Assembly (NCBI GenBank): GCA_016081115.2
Contig: CM071925.1
Coordinates: forward strand, 15,976,441 to 16,040,440
Length of the DNA stretch: 64,000 nt
Source: Rehmannia glutinosa
Taxonomy: Eukaryota; Streptophyta; Magnoliopsida; Lamiales; Orobanchaceae
Reading direction: 5' to 3'
The notes under the pieces are model-generated. The model searched no databases. It worked only from the letters and a program-made list of their open reading frames with translations, and was not told the DNA's origin. Shown in pieces: positions 11,161 through 21,709 of the stretch. The translations under genes and the position numbers were made by a program. The stretch's first letter is position 1. Every line of letters starts with the position of its first letter.

Positions 11161-12039
11161 ATATATTGTGCGCATATTTATATTTTTTTAGGTTGTTCTT
11201 ATTTGTAAGTCATTCACCAATGATCAATAATATAAAATATATTGAAAATAAAATAACCACAATACTCAAGCAACAAAAATTAAACAAATAAAGTCGAGTT
11301 TGAGCACATATGTCGAAGTGTTGATAGTAATCAACCACTACAAATTTTTTCTTTCTTCAAGGGAACTACTATAAATTCCATTGGATAAAATTTGTTCTAA
11401 CATTGTTTCAAAAGCTAAAGACAGTTCTCCCCAAGAAAAACAACAAGATAAAAGTCAACATCCGTTGAAGAAACATCCTCTTCGATCTAGTTACACCAAC
11501 CTGAAAGAAAATATATATATTAGAGTAAAATAATAGAACATATTTTATTTTATGTGTAATACATAATCAACTCACAATACCACCAAGAAAAAAGATAAGG
11601 ACTTAGAAATGCAATGTAATGAAGAACTAAGACAAAAGAAACAAGTAGGCAAGTTAGAGAAATTAGATAGGATTCCGTGCATCTAAAACTTTCTAGCAAA
11701 TTCTACACTCTCTAAGGCGCTTCTTCTTTCATGTAATTTTTTTTCCAGCTCCTCTCTTCATTTTCTCCCCTATTTTGCTTAAGAATATTGTCCAAAAGGA
11801 GAAATATGAAATTCTAGACATACAAATATCAAACTTCTTAGAGTAGTTATAGATAAAGTCAAGAAAGGAGTACACATTCCTCAGCTTTTCATTTTTACAC
11901 TCATTTTTCAAGAATAAAATCTGCTCTTCAGCTACCATGTGAACTGTTTAATATAGAAGTAGAACAACAATTTAAAGGGCCTAAATGAAAAGAAGAGAAT
12001 GGAAATGTCAAACAAAAAAAATTGCTAGAGCTTACATAC

Positions 12040-12275
12040 CTGAATTGAAGAGGTTAATGGCATAGTGCTTTTGTTCAATCAAGAACATTTACTTTCGAAC
12101 TAGGTTCTGGAACTCGACACGTATCTGGCCTCCAGAGCCTTTTTTCTATCTACTACATTTCTAAACCCATAGCCAATGGTTGCAGTATCAAAAGAGGAGT
12201 CAGAGAATGGTAAATAAACTTCAGCTCCTTCAATCCACCTATGATGCATCAAAATTTTATGAAGGCGGCATAAAC
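12040..12275 (-). pseudogene. Captured fragment resembling MENG/UbiE-type methyltransferase
   Basis: The minus-strand frame reads RWIEGAEVYLPFSDSSFD, then TATIGYGFRNVVDRKKALEA. This fits my recollection of the S-adenosylmethionine-dependent methyltransferase core of plant MENG (phylloquinone biosynthesis, plastid), with its IEGDA.DLPF and GYGLRNVVDR blocks. After a frameshift, SKVNVLD and then NKSTMPLTSSIQ resemble the next block (VSILDFNKS). The segment ends in a good splice donor (CAG|GTATGT at 12040/12039). Bases near 12310-12345 repeat part of the FSDSSFDTATI coding word. It has internal stops and cannot be functional alone. COQ5-type enzymes fit less well. Confidence 0.6.
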
Positions 12276-12619
12276 TTTATATTTAAAACTTCAGGGCTTT
12301 AAGAACGAGATGGTAGCAGTATCAAAAGATCAGGAGTCAGAGAATTCTTATCCCCCACTTAATTTGAATATTATTATCAAATCCAAACCTCACAAAATCC
12401 ATCTTACAAATAAAAAATTCAGGTAAAGATGGACCAGCACTGCCCGTTGCAATATTTGGCTAAACACAATTACTCGCAATAGAACCGAATTTTTTAAATT
12501 TTTAAATGAAACCAATGACAACGACAGAGCAAATAACTCATTAAAAATACAAGTAAAAAGTATATAAAACCCACACTTATAGCTTGACAAATTACCCAGC
12601 GTAAGATAGTAGATATGTC

Positions 12620-12646
12620 TAGAGAGAGAGAGAGAGAGAGAGAGAA
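12620..12646. repeat. (GA)n microsatellite
   Basis: There are about 13 AG units within the CACTA element, beside a GTATAT splice-donor-like word on the minus strand. Its plus and minus translations give the Ser/Leu-Ser runs seen in overlapping chance ORFs. Confidence 0.9.
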
Positions 12647-12745
12647 TATATACTTGAAACACCACCATTGAAGTCGAATCCAAACCACACATTGGCAAGC
12701 ACTGGTTTTTCAGTTGTGTTTTCTTGTCTTGCAACTTCAGATATC
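12647..12745 (-). pseudogene. Unidentified exon-like fragment in the CACTA element
   Basis: One minus-strand frame is open and exon-like over about 30 codons (ISEVARQENTTEKPVLANVW, then FGFDFNGGVS) and runs into a GTATATAT donor-like word at the microsatellite edge. I do not recognise the protein. Its end has a faint resemblance to the GLDFS region upstream in MENG-type methyltransferases, which would fit its position relative to 12040-12275, but this is weak. Confidence 0.25.
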
Positions 12746-13384
12746 AACAGCAATCATCTTTTATTGATAGAGAACATATAATCACAAACCAAAGCATGGT
12801 GACAGATTCTATTCATGTGATCCTACTACATAAGAATATTTGATAAGATAACCATCACCATTTTAATTAACAAAGGGTTTCTTACTATTAATTGTACACC
12901 AGTTCCTTTTCTTGTCTAGATCATACCCAGTTTATCCAAACCTATTGAAGGAACAAAATAGGCTTGAACTTTAATTTTGCTTTAGAAATATATCAATGGC
13001 ATAACAGCAGAATTCATTATCAGACTGTGAAATTGCAAATTGCACTTGATGTTCAGTCTAATTACAAATTGCACTCAACTGGACCACTTAGATGAAAACT
13101 GGAGATAAAGTGAGGCAGATTAATTCAGTAATCCAATAAAATGATCAAACTCATATTTTGGCTGGATGACTAAACTCAAAAATATGTCCTAAAAGTGTTC
13201 TACACTTCTACTATCTCAAAAAAATAACCAATTCAACCAAGTGTTCTACTGCATGCCTCAAAATATAACCAATTCAACGAATTCTAATTGACAATGAATT
13301 TGTCATTTGCAACTACAAATCTTATTGCCTTAATGGTGCACTTCCATTAATAAAGAAGCAACAAAAAGCAGAGAATAGAAACCT

Positions 13385-13470
13385 TTAGGCTTTAATGGCT
13401 CATTATATGTCCTGACTCCTGAAGTTAATTCCTGGTCCATATTTCAGCCAAACTGGAAATCCGAAATCCC
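13385..13470 (-). pseudogene. Captured fragment of a plant beta-galactosidase (GH35)
   Basis: After the acceptor-like TTTTGTGCAG, the minus strand translates as DFGFPVWLKYGPGINFR. After a small frameshift it reads RTYNEPLKP. This matches the diagnostic GFPVWLKYVPGI.FRTDNEPFK region of plant BGAL enzymes, which remove terminal galactose in the cell wall. Only about 28 codons are present, from an internal exon edge. A stop follows SQDI in the first frame. It lies within the CACTA element in the same orientation as the methyltransferase fragment. Confidence 0.7.
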
Positions 13471-13571
13471 CTGCACAAAATGAGCGAATCGAAAGGACAA
13501 AAATATGCTCAATGAAAGATGAAAAGTTATGATGGAATGGAAACGTTCCTTTTCTGCACACTAGATCTTAC

Positions 13572-13631
13572 ATCATCTGCATATATCCTTATTGGTAACT
13601 TTCTTTTGCATTCTGGACATCTCATCACCCC
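13572..13631 (-). pseudogene. 60-bp exon-like fragment encoding a CPxC motif
   Basis: On the minus strand a TTTGCAG acceptor is followed by exactly 20 open codons (GVMRCPECKRKLPIRIYADD) and then a GTAAGA donor. The CPEC pair could be half of a zinc site. I do not recognise the parent gene. The tidy splice signals and phase suggest another captured exon. Confidence 0.35.
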
Positions 13632-13810
13632 CTGCAAAGCAAGGTATGGGAGTTACAAGTGACCAAAGCTCAAAGATAAATGGCTTTTATGCTTTGACAG
13701 TAAGGTCCACAAGGAATTGAACAACTAAATGAATTGTTGCATTTTTTGGGGCCATGATGGAAAATGAAAAACTCACTATACCTTAAGTAATAGCGTAACG
13801 AGTCCGCAAA

Positions 13811-14281
13811 TCATAGTGTTGCTCCGTCATCTAATTCCGCGAATGTGAAGGTAAAGGTAAAAATGCACCACCACTCAACCACAGCACCGCCACTATTGCA
13901 CAATTGTTCGATTATTGTGAAGGTAAAGGTAAAAATTATTGAAGGATTATTGTGATAATCAAGATAGTCAGCAATGAAACTTACTAGACACCAGGAGACC
14001 AATTACAATAAATGCCTGCATCAAAGTAAAGGCTAGACTCAAACCAACAGAAAATTGGCAATGACATAAAGCTGTTATTAAAATCTATGGCATTCCAACA
14101 CTTCAGCCACCTCAAAAATGGAAGATGAAATTTGCTTAGACATCAGTAGAAATAAACTCCATGTCAAGTGTGTAAATTTTTGAATTGCATATATAGCCCA
14201 TTAAAATCTTATATTCAACTGCAACATCATTCTGGAGATTTGGACACAACACGATCAAATTCAGCACCGACAAACTTGAGA

Positions 14282-14350
<69 letters not shown>

Positions 14351-14490
14351 AGCACAAACACATTGAGCCAAAGTCGTACTCACCCTAAAAAATCGAGCAT
14401 CGCCTCGCCCGTCCTCTGATTCCGACGAGTGTGAAGGTAAAGGTAAAATTCGAGCGCCGCTCAACCACAACATCGCCCTATTGCACCATC
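13811..14490. repeat. Three copies of a GTGAAGGTAAAGGTAAAA word within a partial duplication
   Basis: The word occurs at 13844-13861, 13917-13934 and from 14431. About 70 bp around the first and third copies also match ('ctcaaccaca', 'cgcc', 'ctattgcac'), so part of the right end of the CACTA element was duplicated internally. On the minus strand it reads as Phe-Thr repeats. Confidence 0.65.
14293..14349. repeat. Long (GA)n microsatellite preceded by (TA)n
   Basis: An almost pure run of about 27 GA units follows a short (TA)n run at 14283-14293. The ORFs at 14168-14419 and 14261-14473 that span it are Arg-Glu or Ser-Leu runs produced by the repeat. Confidence 0.95.
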
Positions 14491-14888
14491 GCCCGGTTTT
14501 TCCATTAAAAGGTGAAGTTGATTTGAGAAAAATGAACTCAATTGGGATAGGGTTTCAGAGAATTTGGGATTTGGCAATGAAGAAATTGCGATTGCGAGGG
14601 AAGCAAGAGATCTCGCGCGTAGACTAAATTTCTGCCACAAAATTATTCAAAGTTTTTTTTTCTTTTATGGGGGGAAAGGGATTCAGAGACGAAATTATTT
14701 CGAGATTTCGCTGCCAAAGATTTCAAATTTTTATTTTAAAAATAGGGACGACTTTAGCAACGAATTGGGTCAATTTGTCTACAAGCTTGAACATGAAATG
14801 AATATTTTGGTCGTGAACAGTGATTATGGTGACAAATCTTAATTTGGCTGCAAAATTTTCCTCACTATTTTACATTTTTCTTGTAGTG

Positions 14889-15180
14889 AATGTTATAATG
14901 TTTTTTTGTTGTTTCCACGTGATTTTCGATTTTTAAATACAGTTTTACCCATTTTAAGCTCTTTTTTTACTCATATGGTGTTTTCTATTTTGTTTCTGGT
15001 GTTTCTATATTGTTTTTTGATTGTTTCTTGATTGTTTCCATGTTTTTATGCATTGGATCAAAAATTGAATTGTGTTTTTTTATTCATATTGTTTCTATAA
15101 TATTTTTATTTGTTTGATTTTAATGTGTTGTTTTATGTGTATATTTCTTGATTCTTTTAAAAGATTTCAAGTATAAAATG
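14889..15180. repeat. T-rich TGTTTC-type block, right half
   Basis: This continues the low-complexity block interrupted by the CACTA element. It shares the words 'taagctcttttttac' and 'atggtgttttcta' with 10740-10790, so the original block carried at least two internal repeats. Confidence 0.55.
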
Positions 15181-16410
15181 GATTATTTAACGGGGGCAAA
15201 ATTTATTTTTTCACTGAAATTTTATTAGAAGAAATATGTTTGAAACATGTTTAAAACAATCCTAAATCAACAACATAATAAAGTCCGAAAAATTTGGCGG
15301 AAGCGTAAGCTTGTCCAAAAAAAAGGCAGGAGGGTAAATTTGTCCAAAAAATAGCTGGAAGCATAAAAAGCTATCATTATTTCCGGAAAGTGGGGCAATT
15401 GTGTATATTTTCCTTTTTCTTTTTTATCAGGCTGACTTTTGGATACCACATCCCACGTAACTGGCTTGATCCATAATCTCAGGCTGCATTTGGTTCGACA
15501 GAATCATTGGGCCAAATTATATCAGCTTGGGTGTGTAATGTTCATCCAACACAAACAGTCAAGTCTACTCAAATGTTTGCTTGGCTTATTAGGCTTACAC
15601 TATCAGACATAATTTGTCTCAAAGCATGTTTGGTTGGGGAATATAGCAGCCCAATATTTAGATTTATTATATTTCTATCATTGTTAAAACTATATCTTCC
15701 GAATAAGCCCTTACTCCAATTTGGGGAATGAAGACGTTGGAGAATTAAACCAAAATTGGGGATCTAAAACCCACTATCTCACAAGCAGGCTGAAACCTTC
15801 TCAGACCCCAATTTCTCCATCATTTTCTGTTTGGCCAGTTGTGTGGCCACGCATGTTGTACCCGCCAGAGTCAAATAACATCAAAATTGGAGCCTCGCCG
15901 CTCAACTGAAGGAATCACTGTCGTGAAATCAAGTTTGCCTCTTTCTTTTTGGTAGGGTTTCCTAAACTCCACATATTCTTTCACGACATTAATTGTTTTG
16001 CACTTTAGATACACTCACATTTATATTACTGACTACTCATTTTGTTTAATATGTGTATTTATTTTTTTCAAAACTTGAAACTAGTAATATGATAGGTTTT
16101 TGTTGTTAATATGAATGTAGACAAATTAAATTTGCACCAATTAAATGGCGACACATGTAAAATTCTATATTAAATATCAATTATATATTTTCTATTTATA
16201 TTTGAGAATTTAATCGAATTTAATACCTGATTTAAATAGTTAATTAATTAATATTTTAATATATATTCTGTTGGCCAATTAAATGTTGCTAAATGTCAAA
16301 TTCTTAGAGATAAAGATTTATCTTGAAAAATTATAAAAAAAATAATTATCTATTTTGGTAATTATCACATTTTGTGATTAAAAAGATAATATTAAATCTT
16401 GAAGTACTAA
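15181..16410. other. Gene-free stretch
   Basis: No supportable gene. Short ORFs (15507-15731, 15721-15909) lack family resemblance. Two imperfect copies of a 'ggcaggagggtaaatttgtcc' style word (cut short here) occur near 15290-15350. The 16000-16400 part is AT-rich. Confidence 0.4.
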
Positions 16411-17100
16411 TCAAATCAATGCATTCACAATAATTATTTTTTGTAATTGTTTAGTGATTTCATCAATTATTAGAATAAAAAGGTAAGAGCTTAAAGTTGA
16501 TCTTTGATGTAAACTTATAGTATTTGGGAATTCACTAGATATTTCTGTTGGTGTCCTTATACATATTGTTATATCATTATACATATCATTTATGCCGTCT
16601 ACGTAAGCTATTTTCGTTCCTCTATTTCCCAATATGGTGCTACATTATATCTTGATTGACTCTATCATATACTTTTTCAAGGTCAATAATAACCATATGT
16701 AAATCTTGTTTTCTTTCTTTGTATTATTCACATAATCGTCTAATTAAGTGTACAACTTCAATCGTGGACCTTCCTGGCATGAAACCAAATTGATTATCTA
16801 ATATACCAGATTCATTTCTTATTCTTGCCTTTATTACTCTTTCACATAGTTTCATAGTATGTCTTATTAATTTAATGCCCGTATAATTTGCACAATTTTG
16901 AATACCTCATTTATAAAAGGCATATTTTCTTAGTCTTTAGGATAACATTAAATAAATTAGTAAGCCATATAATTCCAACTATACCAAGGTATTTTCATTC
17001 AATTAGTATATCATCTAGGCCAATTGCTTGCCACTTTTCATTTTGTTCAAGGTTTTTCCTGTTTCATAAAGTAACATGTCTCCATCAAATAGATACAAAT
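16411..17100 (-). pseudogene. LINE reverse-transcriptase remnant
   Basis: The minus strand, read across several frames, gives blocks of a plant non-LTR retrotransposon reverse transcriptase in the correct order: GIQNCANYTGIKLI, then NQFGFMPGRSTIEVVHLIRRL, then DLHMVIIDLEKVYDRV, then DMYND and ISLHQRSTLSSYLF. (The longer block is cut to stay brief.) The FMPGRST and DLEKVYD blocks are diagnostic, and the latter contains the first catalytic Asp. The YADD box would lie past the left end and is missing. Stops and frameshifts are frequent. RTE-like is my best guess for the clade. Confidence 0.75.
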
Positions 17101-17422
17101 TTGTGCACAATGACTTGATTGAAAATGATAAAAGTATCATTTTGCTAGAGCTTGCAAAGGCGATTGAGGAAATTCTCTCAAACCAAGAAGATCAAATTCA
17201 AGGAGATCCACAGTGTTTAAGGTGAAATTCGAGGAGTTCATCGAGGAGTCAGCTCAAACCATAACATTTAATTCGGGAATAAGCTGTCAAACCCTCGAGC
17301 TAACGTTATCAAATATAAAGTTCATCTTGGAGGAAGATCAAAAGGTCGATTTAAATGAGAAGTTCTCATATCGAAGTCAAATATCGCCAAATATATCACG
17401 TTTGATTTGGGGTTAAGTTTTC
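17101..17422. other. Short unassigned stretch before copia A
   Basis: It holds a 67-codon ORF (17213-17416, MFKVKFEEFIEESAQTITFN...) without recognisable homology. It could be the flank into which copia A inserted. Confidence 0.35.
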
Positions 17423-18153
17423 TATTGGGAAAATTTATGTTTAGATTTTGATGATACCATGTAATACTTAGATTAAGAAGTTAGCACCCCAATTCAAATG
17501 TAATTCAACTTGTAATAGATAGGATTCTATGAGCTGAGTTGAAGGCAACCAAGTTTAAGATTACAAGACTTGCCTGAAGATTAAAGAGAAGACCCAGTTG
17601 TGTGTCAGCTGTATGAAGTGAAGTGAAGGTCCAGTCATGTGACAGAAAAGCTGTTTCAGTGAGCTGACTGACAGTAAAGTCATTCCAAAATGATTGGAAT
17701 CGAATGTCAAAGGGGTATGCAACAGACATGACACGACAAAGCTGAAAAAGATCCGTTGTCAAAAAAAGTCAAGGTTTTGCTGGAAATAGGCATGTGTCAG
17801 GCTGCCAGCAATAAAGTTGTTTTGCTGAAAGAGTGCAAAAAGCTAGGAACCAATGTGATGTACTTGAAATTCTGCAGAGGCTAAGGAAAGGCTGCAGAAT
17901 ATTAAATTCAAGGTACGGTCTCTATCAATGCTGTAAGACAAGACAAGCCAACAACCTACGAAGTGTGGTTTGAGAAATGTGTCTATCTCTTCAACGGACA
18001 TATTTTCAAACGTGCACTATAAAAGGATGATGAGTCATTTGAGAGAAGGTTACGAACTACACTGACTATCAAGCATACAAGCATTCAAGCAATAACCTGC
18101 AAATTATCTTTGAAGCTTACAAAGAATATCCTCAAGCCTAAACTCGAAAGACA
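17423..18153 (+). mobile_element. Truncated 5' LTR of copia A
   Basis: It matches the first half of the LTR at 28536-29325 (start TATTGGGAAAATTTATG versus TGTTGGGAAATTTATTG). It keeps the CACTATAAAAGG promoter-like box (18017-18025). At about 18153 the sequence jumps from LTR ('cctaaactcgaaag') straight into the gag coiled-coil region ('gagcacat...cctcacacac'), so the second half of the LTR, the primer site and most of gag are deleted. Confidence 0.75.
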
Positions 18154-19190
18154 TTGAGCACATAAAAACCTCACACACACACTTTTAAATGAGGAAAACA
18201 ACCAGCTTAAATTCAAAACTCACAACTGACTAAGGAGCTGAGTACTGTAAGTCACATAGCTAATGAGAATACAAAGCTTCAGGCTGAAATAATGAAGATC
18301 CAAGCAGACTTAGTTGCAACAGAAAAGAGAGAAAAAGATCTAAAAAATGTGATTGCATCATTTACCAAGGCATCTAAATTATTGGATGAACTTATAATGA
18401 TTCAAAAGGAAAGTGGAAACAAGACATGCATATGATTCAATTCCTTTGAGCATGCACAAGCTCTAGAGTAGTTATGGAGAAAGATCCTCAAGTAATGAGG
18501 CTGTCCGAAAATCCAAAGCACCATATGTTGCACCTACACCAACTCAAAAACACAATCACAACCATGCTGGCTTTGGATACAAAAGAAAAGACAAAAATCC
18601 AGCTGAGTCTGCTAAAAGGACAGCTGAAACAAAATTCAGAAAAGTCCATCAGTAGACTCCAAACAAGAAATCTCTGTAAAATCCAAACAGAGCTACCAAA
18701 AGCCCCAGAGATTTCAGCAAAGAAAATCATATGATGGGAATGGTAGAAACTACCCCAGCCAGGCTGATTGGAATAATCAAATGAGATATCAGCCAAGACC
18801 TATGAGATACAAGCCTAAATGGAAAAGACCTCAGACTCAACATAGGTCATTCCCAAGGCAAAAGAGTTATAATCAACACACATATGCACCAAGCACAAAG
18901 CCCAATATGCATAAAAATTCCACTATTATCCCAAGAAAGCAAATGCACAAACACACACACACACAGCATACAGACAAAAGAGACAGCTGTATGAGCCTAA
19001 AGCCCCTAAGCAATTTGCAAATGTTCACTATGATTATGGAACTGATAGGTGGAAACCTCTCAGAGTCATATTATTTGGCTATAGGTTGGTTGGATCACCT
19101 TATAGTGCTATCCCCTTAGGACCCAGGCAAATATAGATATCTAAAAACTAATTTCTTTGATTGTAGGTTCAAGGAACAACTAAGTGTCAA
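18154..19190 (+). pseudogene. Copia A gag C-terminal remnant
   Basis: It aligns with the coiled-coil and basic tail of the gag proteins at 42419-43130 (FTKASK and KAPEISAKK-like blocks, later the Gln/Lys-rich tail with DKRDSCMSLKPLSN). The zinc knuckle present in the other copies is deleted. The reading frame is broken several times. A (CA)n run at 18948-18966 replaces part of the His-rich tail. Confidence 0.6.
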
Positions 19191-21709
19191 GGAACCTGGT
19201 ATGACTGTTCCAAACACATGACAGGCAACAAGAAAAATCGTTCAAAGTTCAAGGAAATCAAAGGTGCTAAAGTCATATTTGGAGCTAATGAAGCTCTAGG
19301 GGAGATCAAAGACACTGTATCCATCAGGAAGAATGTACTAGAGATCACAGATGTAGCATATGTTGAAGGCCTCAACTTCAATATGTTGAGCATTAGCCAA
19401 CTCTGCGACAATGGCTATAATGTTGGATTCAACATAGGTGTTTGTGAAATCAATGATGCTTAACCAAATGAAATTGTGCTACAATATTCAAGGCAGCAAA
19501 ATGTGTATGTAGTGGATTGGTCACCTGCTACACTAAGCACATGTCTGCTAGCAAAGAGTACAGCCGAATCAAGTTTGTCGTGGCACAAAAAGCTGAGTCA
19601 CCTAAATTTCAAGAGAATCAACAAGCTTGCAAGGAGTCTCTTGTGGAAGGATTGCCTGACTTAATGTACAAGAAAGAAAGCATTTGTGATGCATGCCAGA
19701 TAGAAAAGCATATTAAGTCTTCTTTCAAGGACAAGCCAAGTCCTTCTTCAAACATGATATTGCACTTATTAAATATGGATTTATTTGGTCTTGTTGAACC
19801 AACTAGCATTAGTGGAATGAAATACACCTTAGTGGTGGTGGATGATTATTCAAGATACAGATGGACAATCTTTATGTGTAAAAAGAAAGAACCTTGAAGA
19901 AGCTCCATCAGCTGATGAGAAGAGTTCAAAATGAGAAGAGTCAAACCATTATAAAGATAAGGTCTAATAGAGGAACTGAGTTTGTCAATGGAATTATAAC
20001 TAAATATTGCATAGAAAATGGTATTGCTCATGAGTTATCAGCTGCAAGAACTCTATAGCAGAATGGAGTGGCTGAAAGAAGGAACATAACTCTCAAGGAA
20101 GCTGCAAGGACCATGTTAGCTGAAAGCTGGATTGCCCAAGAGATTTTGGGTTGAAGCTATTAATACTGCTTGCTACACTAAAAAAATAGGTGTATGATCA
20201 ACAAGCACTGTCCAAAACCCCTTATGAAATGTGGACAGGGAGGAAGCAAATATTGGATGTTTTCATATCTTTGGATGTAAGTGCTTCATTAACAATAATG
20301 GTAAGGACAACTTGAAAGATTTTGATGCTAAAGCTGATGAAGGTATCTTTTTGGGATACTCAGCTGAGAGTAAAGCTTTTAGAGTGCTAAACAAGAGAAC
20401 TATAGTCACAGAAGAGTCTATTCATGTGGTTTCTAATGAACCTAAAGTCAATGGAGAAGACATAGATGAGTTAGCTGACAAGATGAATCGACCAACTATT
20501 TAGAAGAGTCCTTATATTGAGGCAGATATAAGATGACTCAACCCTGATGAAGATGAGATTGCTGAATCTCAAAGACAGCTAGAAAGTCAATGATGATGAG
20601 GAAGCTGTTCAAGACAGCTTAGCTGCGAGACAACTGAATCCAGCAGACTCACTCCAACCAGATGTGAGATGGGTGAGAGAGCATCCTCCAGGGCTTATCA
20701 TTGGAGATGTTAGAGATGGAGTAAGAACCAGATCCATAACTCAACGTGAAACTATGTTCAATTATTTCATTTCCCAGATAGAGCCTAAAGATGTGTCACA
20801 AGCATTGGATGACACACATTGGATTCTAGGTATGCAGGAGCTGAATCAGTTTGAAAGAAACAAAGTTTGAGAGTTAGTTCAAAGGCCTACCAACAAAATG
20901 TTTTTGGTACTAAGTGGGTATTTAGAAACAATATGAATGAAGAGGGATCTATAGTAAGAAACAAAGCAAGACTGGTAGCCAAAGGATATTGCCAAGAGGA
21001 AGGTATATATTTTGATGAAACCTTTGCACCTGTTGCTAGATTGGAAGTAATTAGGATGTTTCTTGCTTATGCTGCAACAAGAACTTCACTATTTATCAAA
21101 TGGATGTGAAAAGTGCATTTTTGAATGGACTTTTGGAAGAAGAAGTCTATATGGAGCAACCTCTAAGTTTTGAGCAGAAAACCATTGGATAGAAAGTCTA
21201 CAAGCTCAAGAAATCACTGTATGGATTGGAACAAGCACCAAGAGCCTGGTATCATACACTGTCCCAGTTTCTTATTGACAATGGATTCACCAAAGACAAT
21301 GTTGATAGAACACTCTTCAGTAGTCAAGATGGAGAAAGTATATTGCTTGTTCAAATTTATGTGGATGACATAATATTTGAATCCACAAACAAAGAGCTGT
21401 GTGACAAATTTTTAAATCTCATGCAAGGGAAATTTGAAATGAGTATGATTGGAGAGCTAACTTTCTTCTTAGGTCTTCAAGTCAAGCAAATGAACGATGT
21501 AACCTTCATAAGTCAAACCAAATATACCAGAGATGTAATGAAGAAAATTGGTATGGAAGAGAAGTCATCTGTGAAGATTCCCATGAATACATCAGTCAAG
21601 ATGGATATGGATGCAGATGGCAAAGCTGTTGATCAATATATCAGACCTTATTGGATCTTTGCTCTATTTAATAGCAAGTAGGCCAGACATCACCTTTGAT
21701 GTAGGTGTA
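19191..21709 (+). pseudogene. Copia A pol: protease, integrase and RT up to the gypsy insertion
   Basis: Domains appear in copia order. The protease is damaged: the region reads GTWYDCSKHMTG, so the catalytic Asp-Ser-Gly of the other copies is deleted. The pre-integrase and integrase follow (KKLSHLNFKRINKLA, CDACQIEK, NMDLFGLVEP, VVVDDYSRYRW), with frameshifts and a TAG in the QQNG region near 20055. The RT includes VFRNNMNEEGSIVRNKARLV and the catalytic box QIYVDDIIFEST at about 21355-21390. The RT-RH junction is interrupted at 21709 by gypsy B. It cannot encode an active polyprotein. Confidence 0.85.

Larger units (their letters stand above)
10829..14888. mobile_element. Complete 4,060-bp CACTA (En/Spm) element carrying gene fragments
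   Basis: The left end is CACTACAAGAAAG and the right end TTTTTCTTGTAGTG, perfect CACTA-type termini. The bases AAT at 10826-10828 and 14889-14891 form the expected 3-bp target duplication. The left subterminal zone (10850-11160) repeats GCGAGGAAAT and TTCCTCGCTAA in both orientations, as expected of transposase-binding repeats. No transposase or TNP2-like ORF is seen, so it is non-autonomous. The interior holds minus-strand fragments that look like exons of cellular genes, which makes it a Pack-type CACTA. Confidence 0.9.

Noticed and set aside
14168..14473. ORFs with long Arg-Glu or Ser-Leu runs
   Set aside because: They are produced by the (GA)n microsatellite.
10829..14888. Autonomous CACTA transposase
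   Set aside because: No TNP2- or TNPA-like ORF is seen. The longest frames are under 120 codons and are repeat-driven.
15481..15910. MITE starting at the 'ggctgcatttggttcg' word
   Set aside because: The word resembles ends of some plant elements, but no inverted partner or target duplication was found.
17213..17416. 67-codon ORF upstream of copia A
   Set aside because: No recognisable domain, no splice or promoter context; length is compatible with chance.
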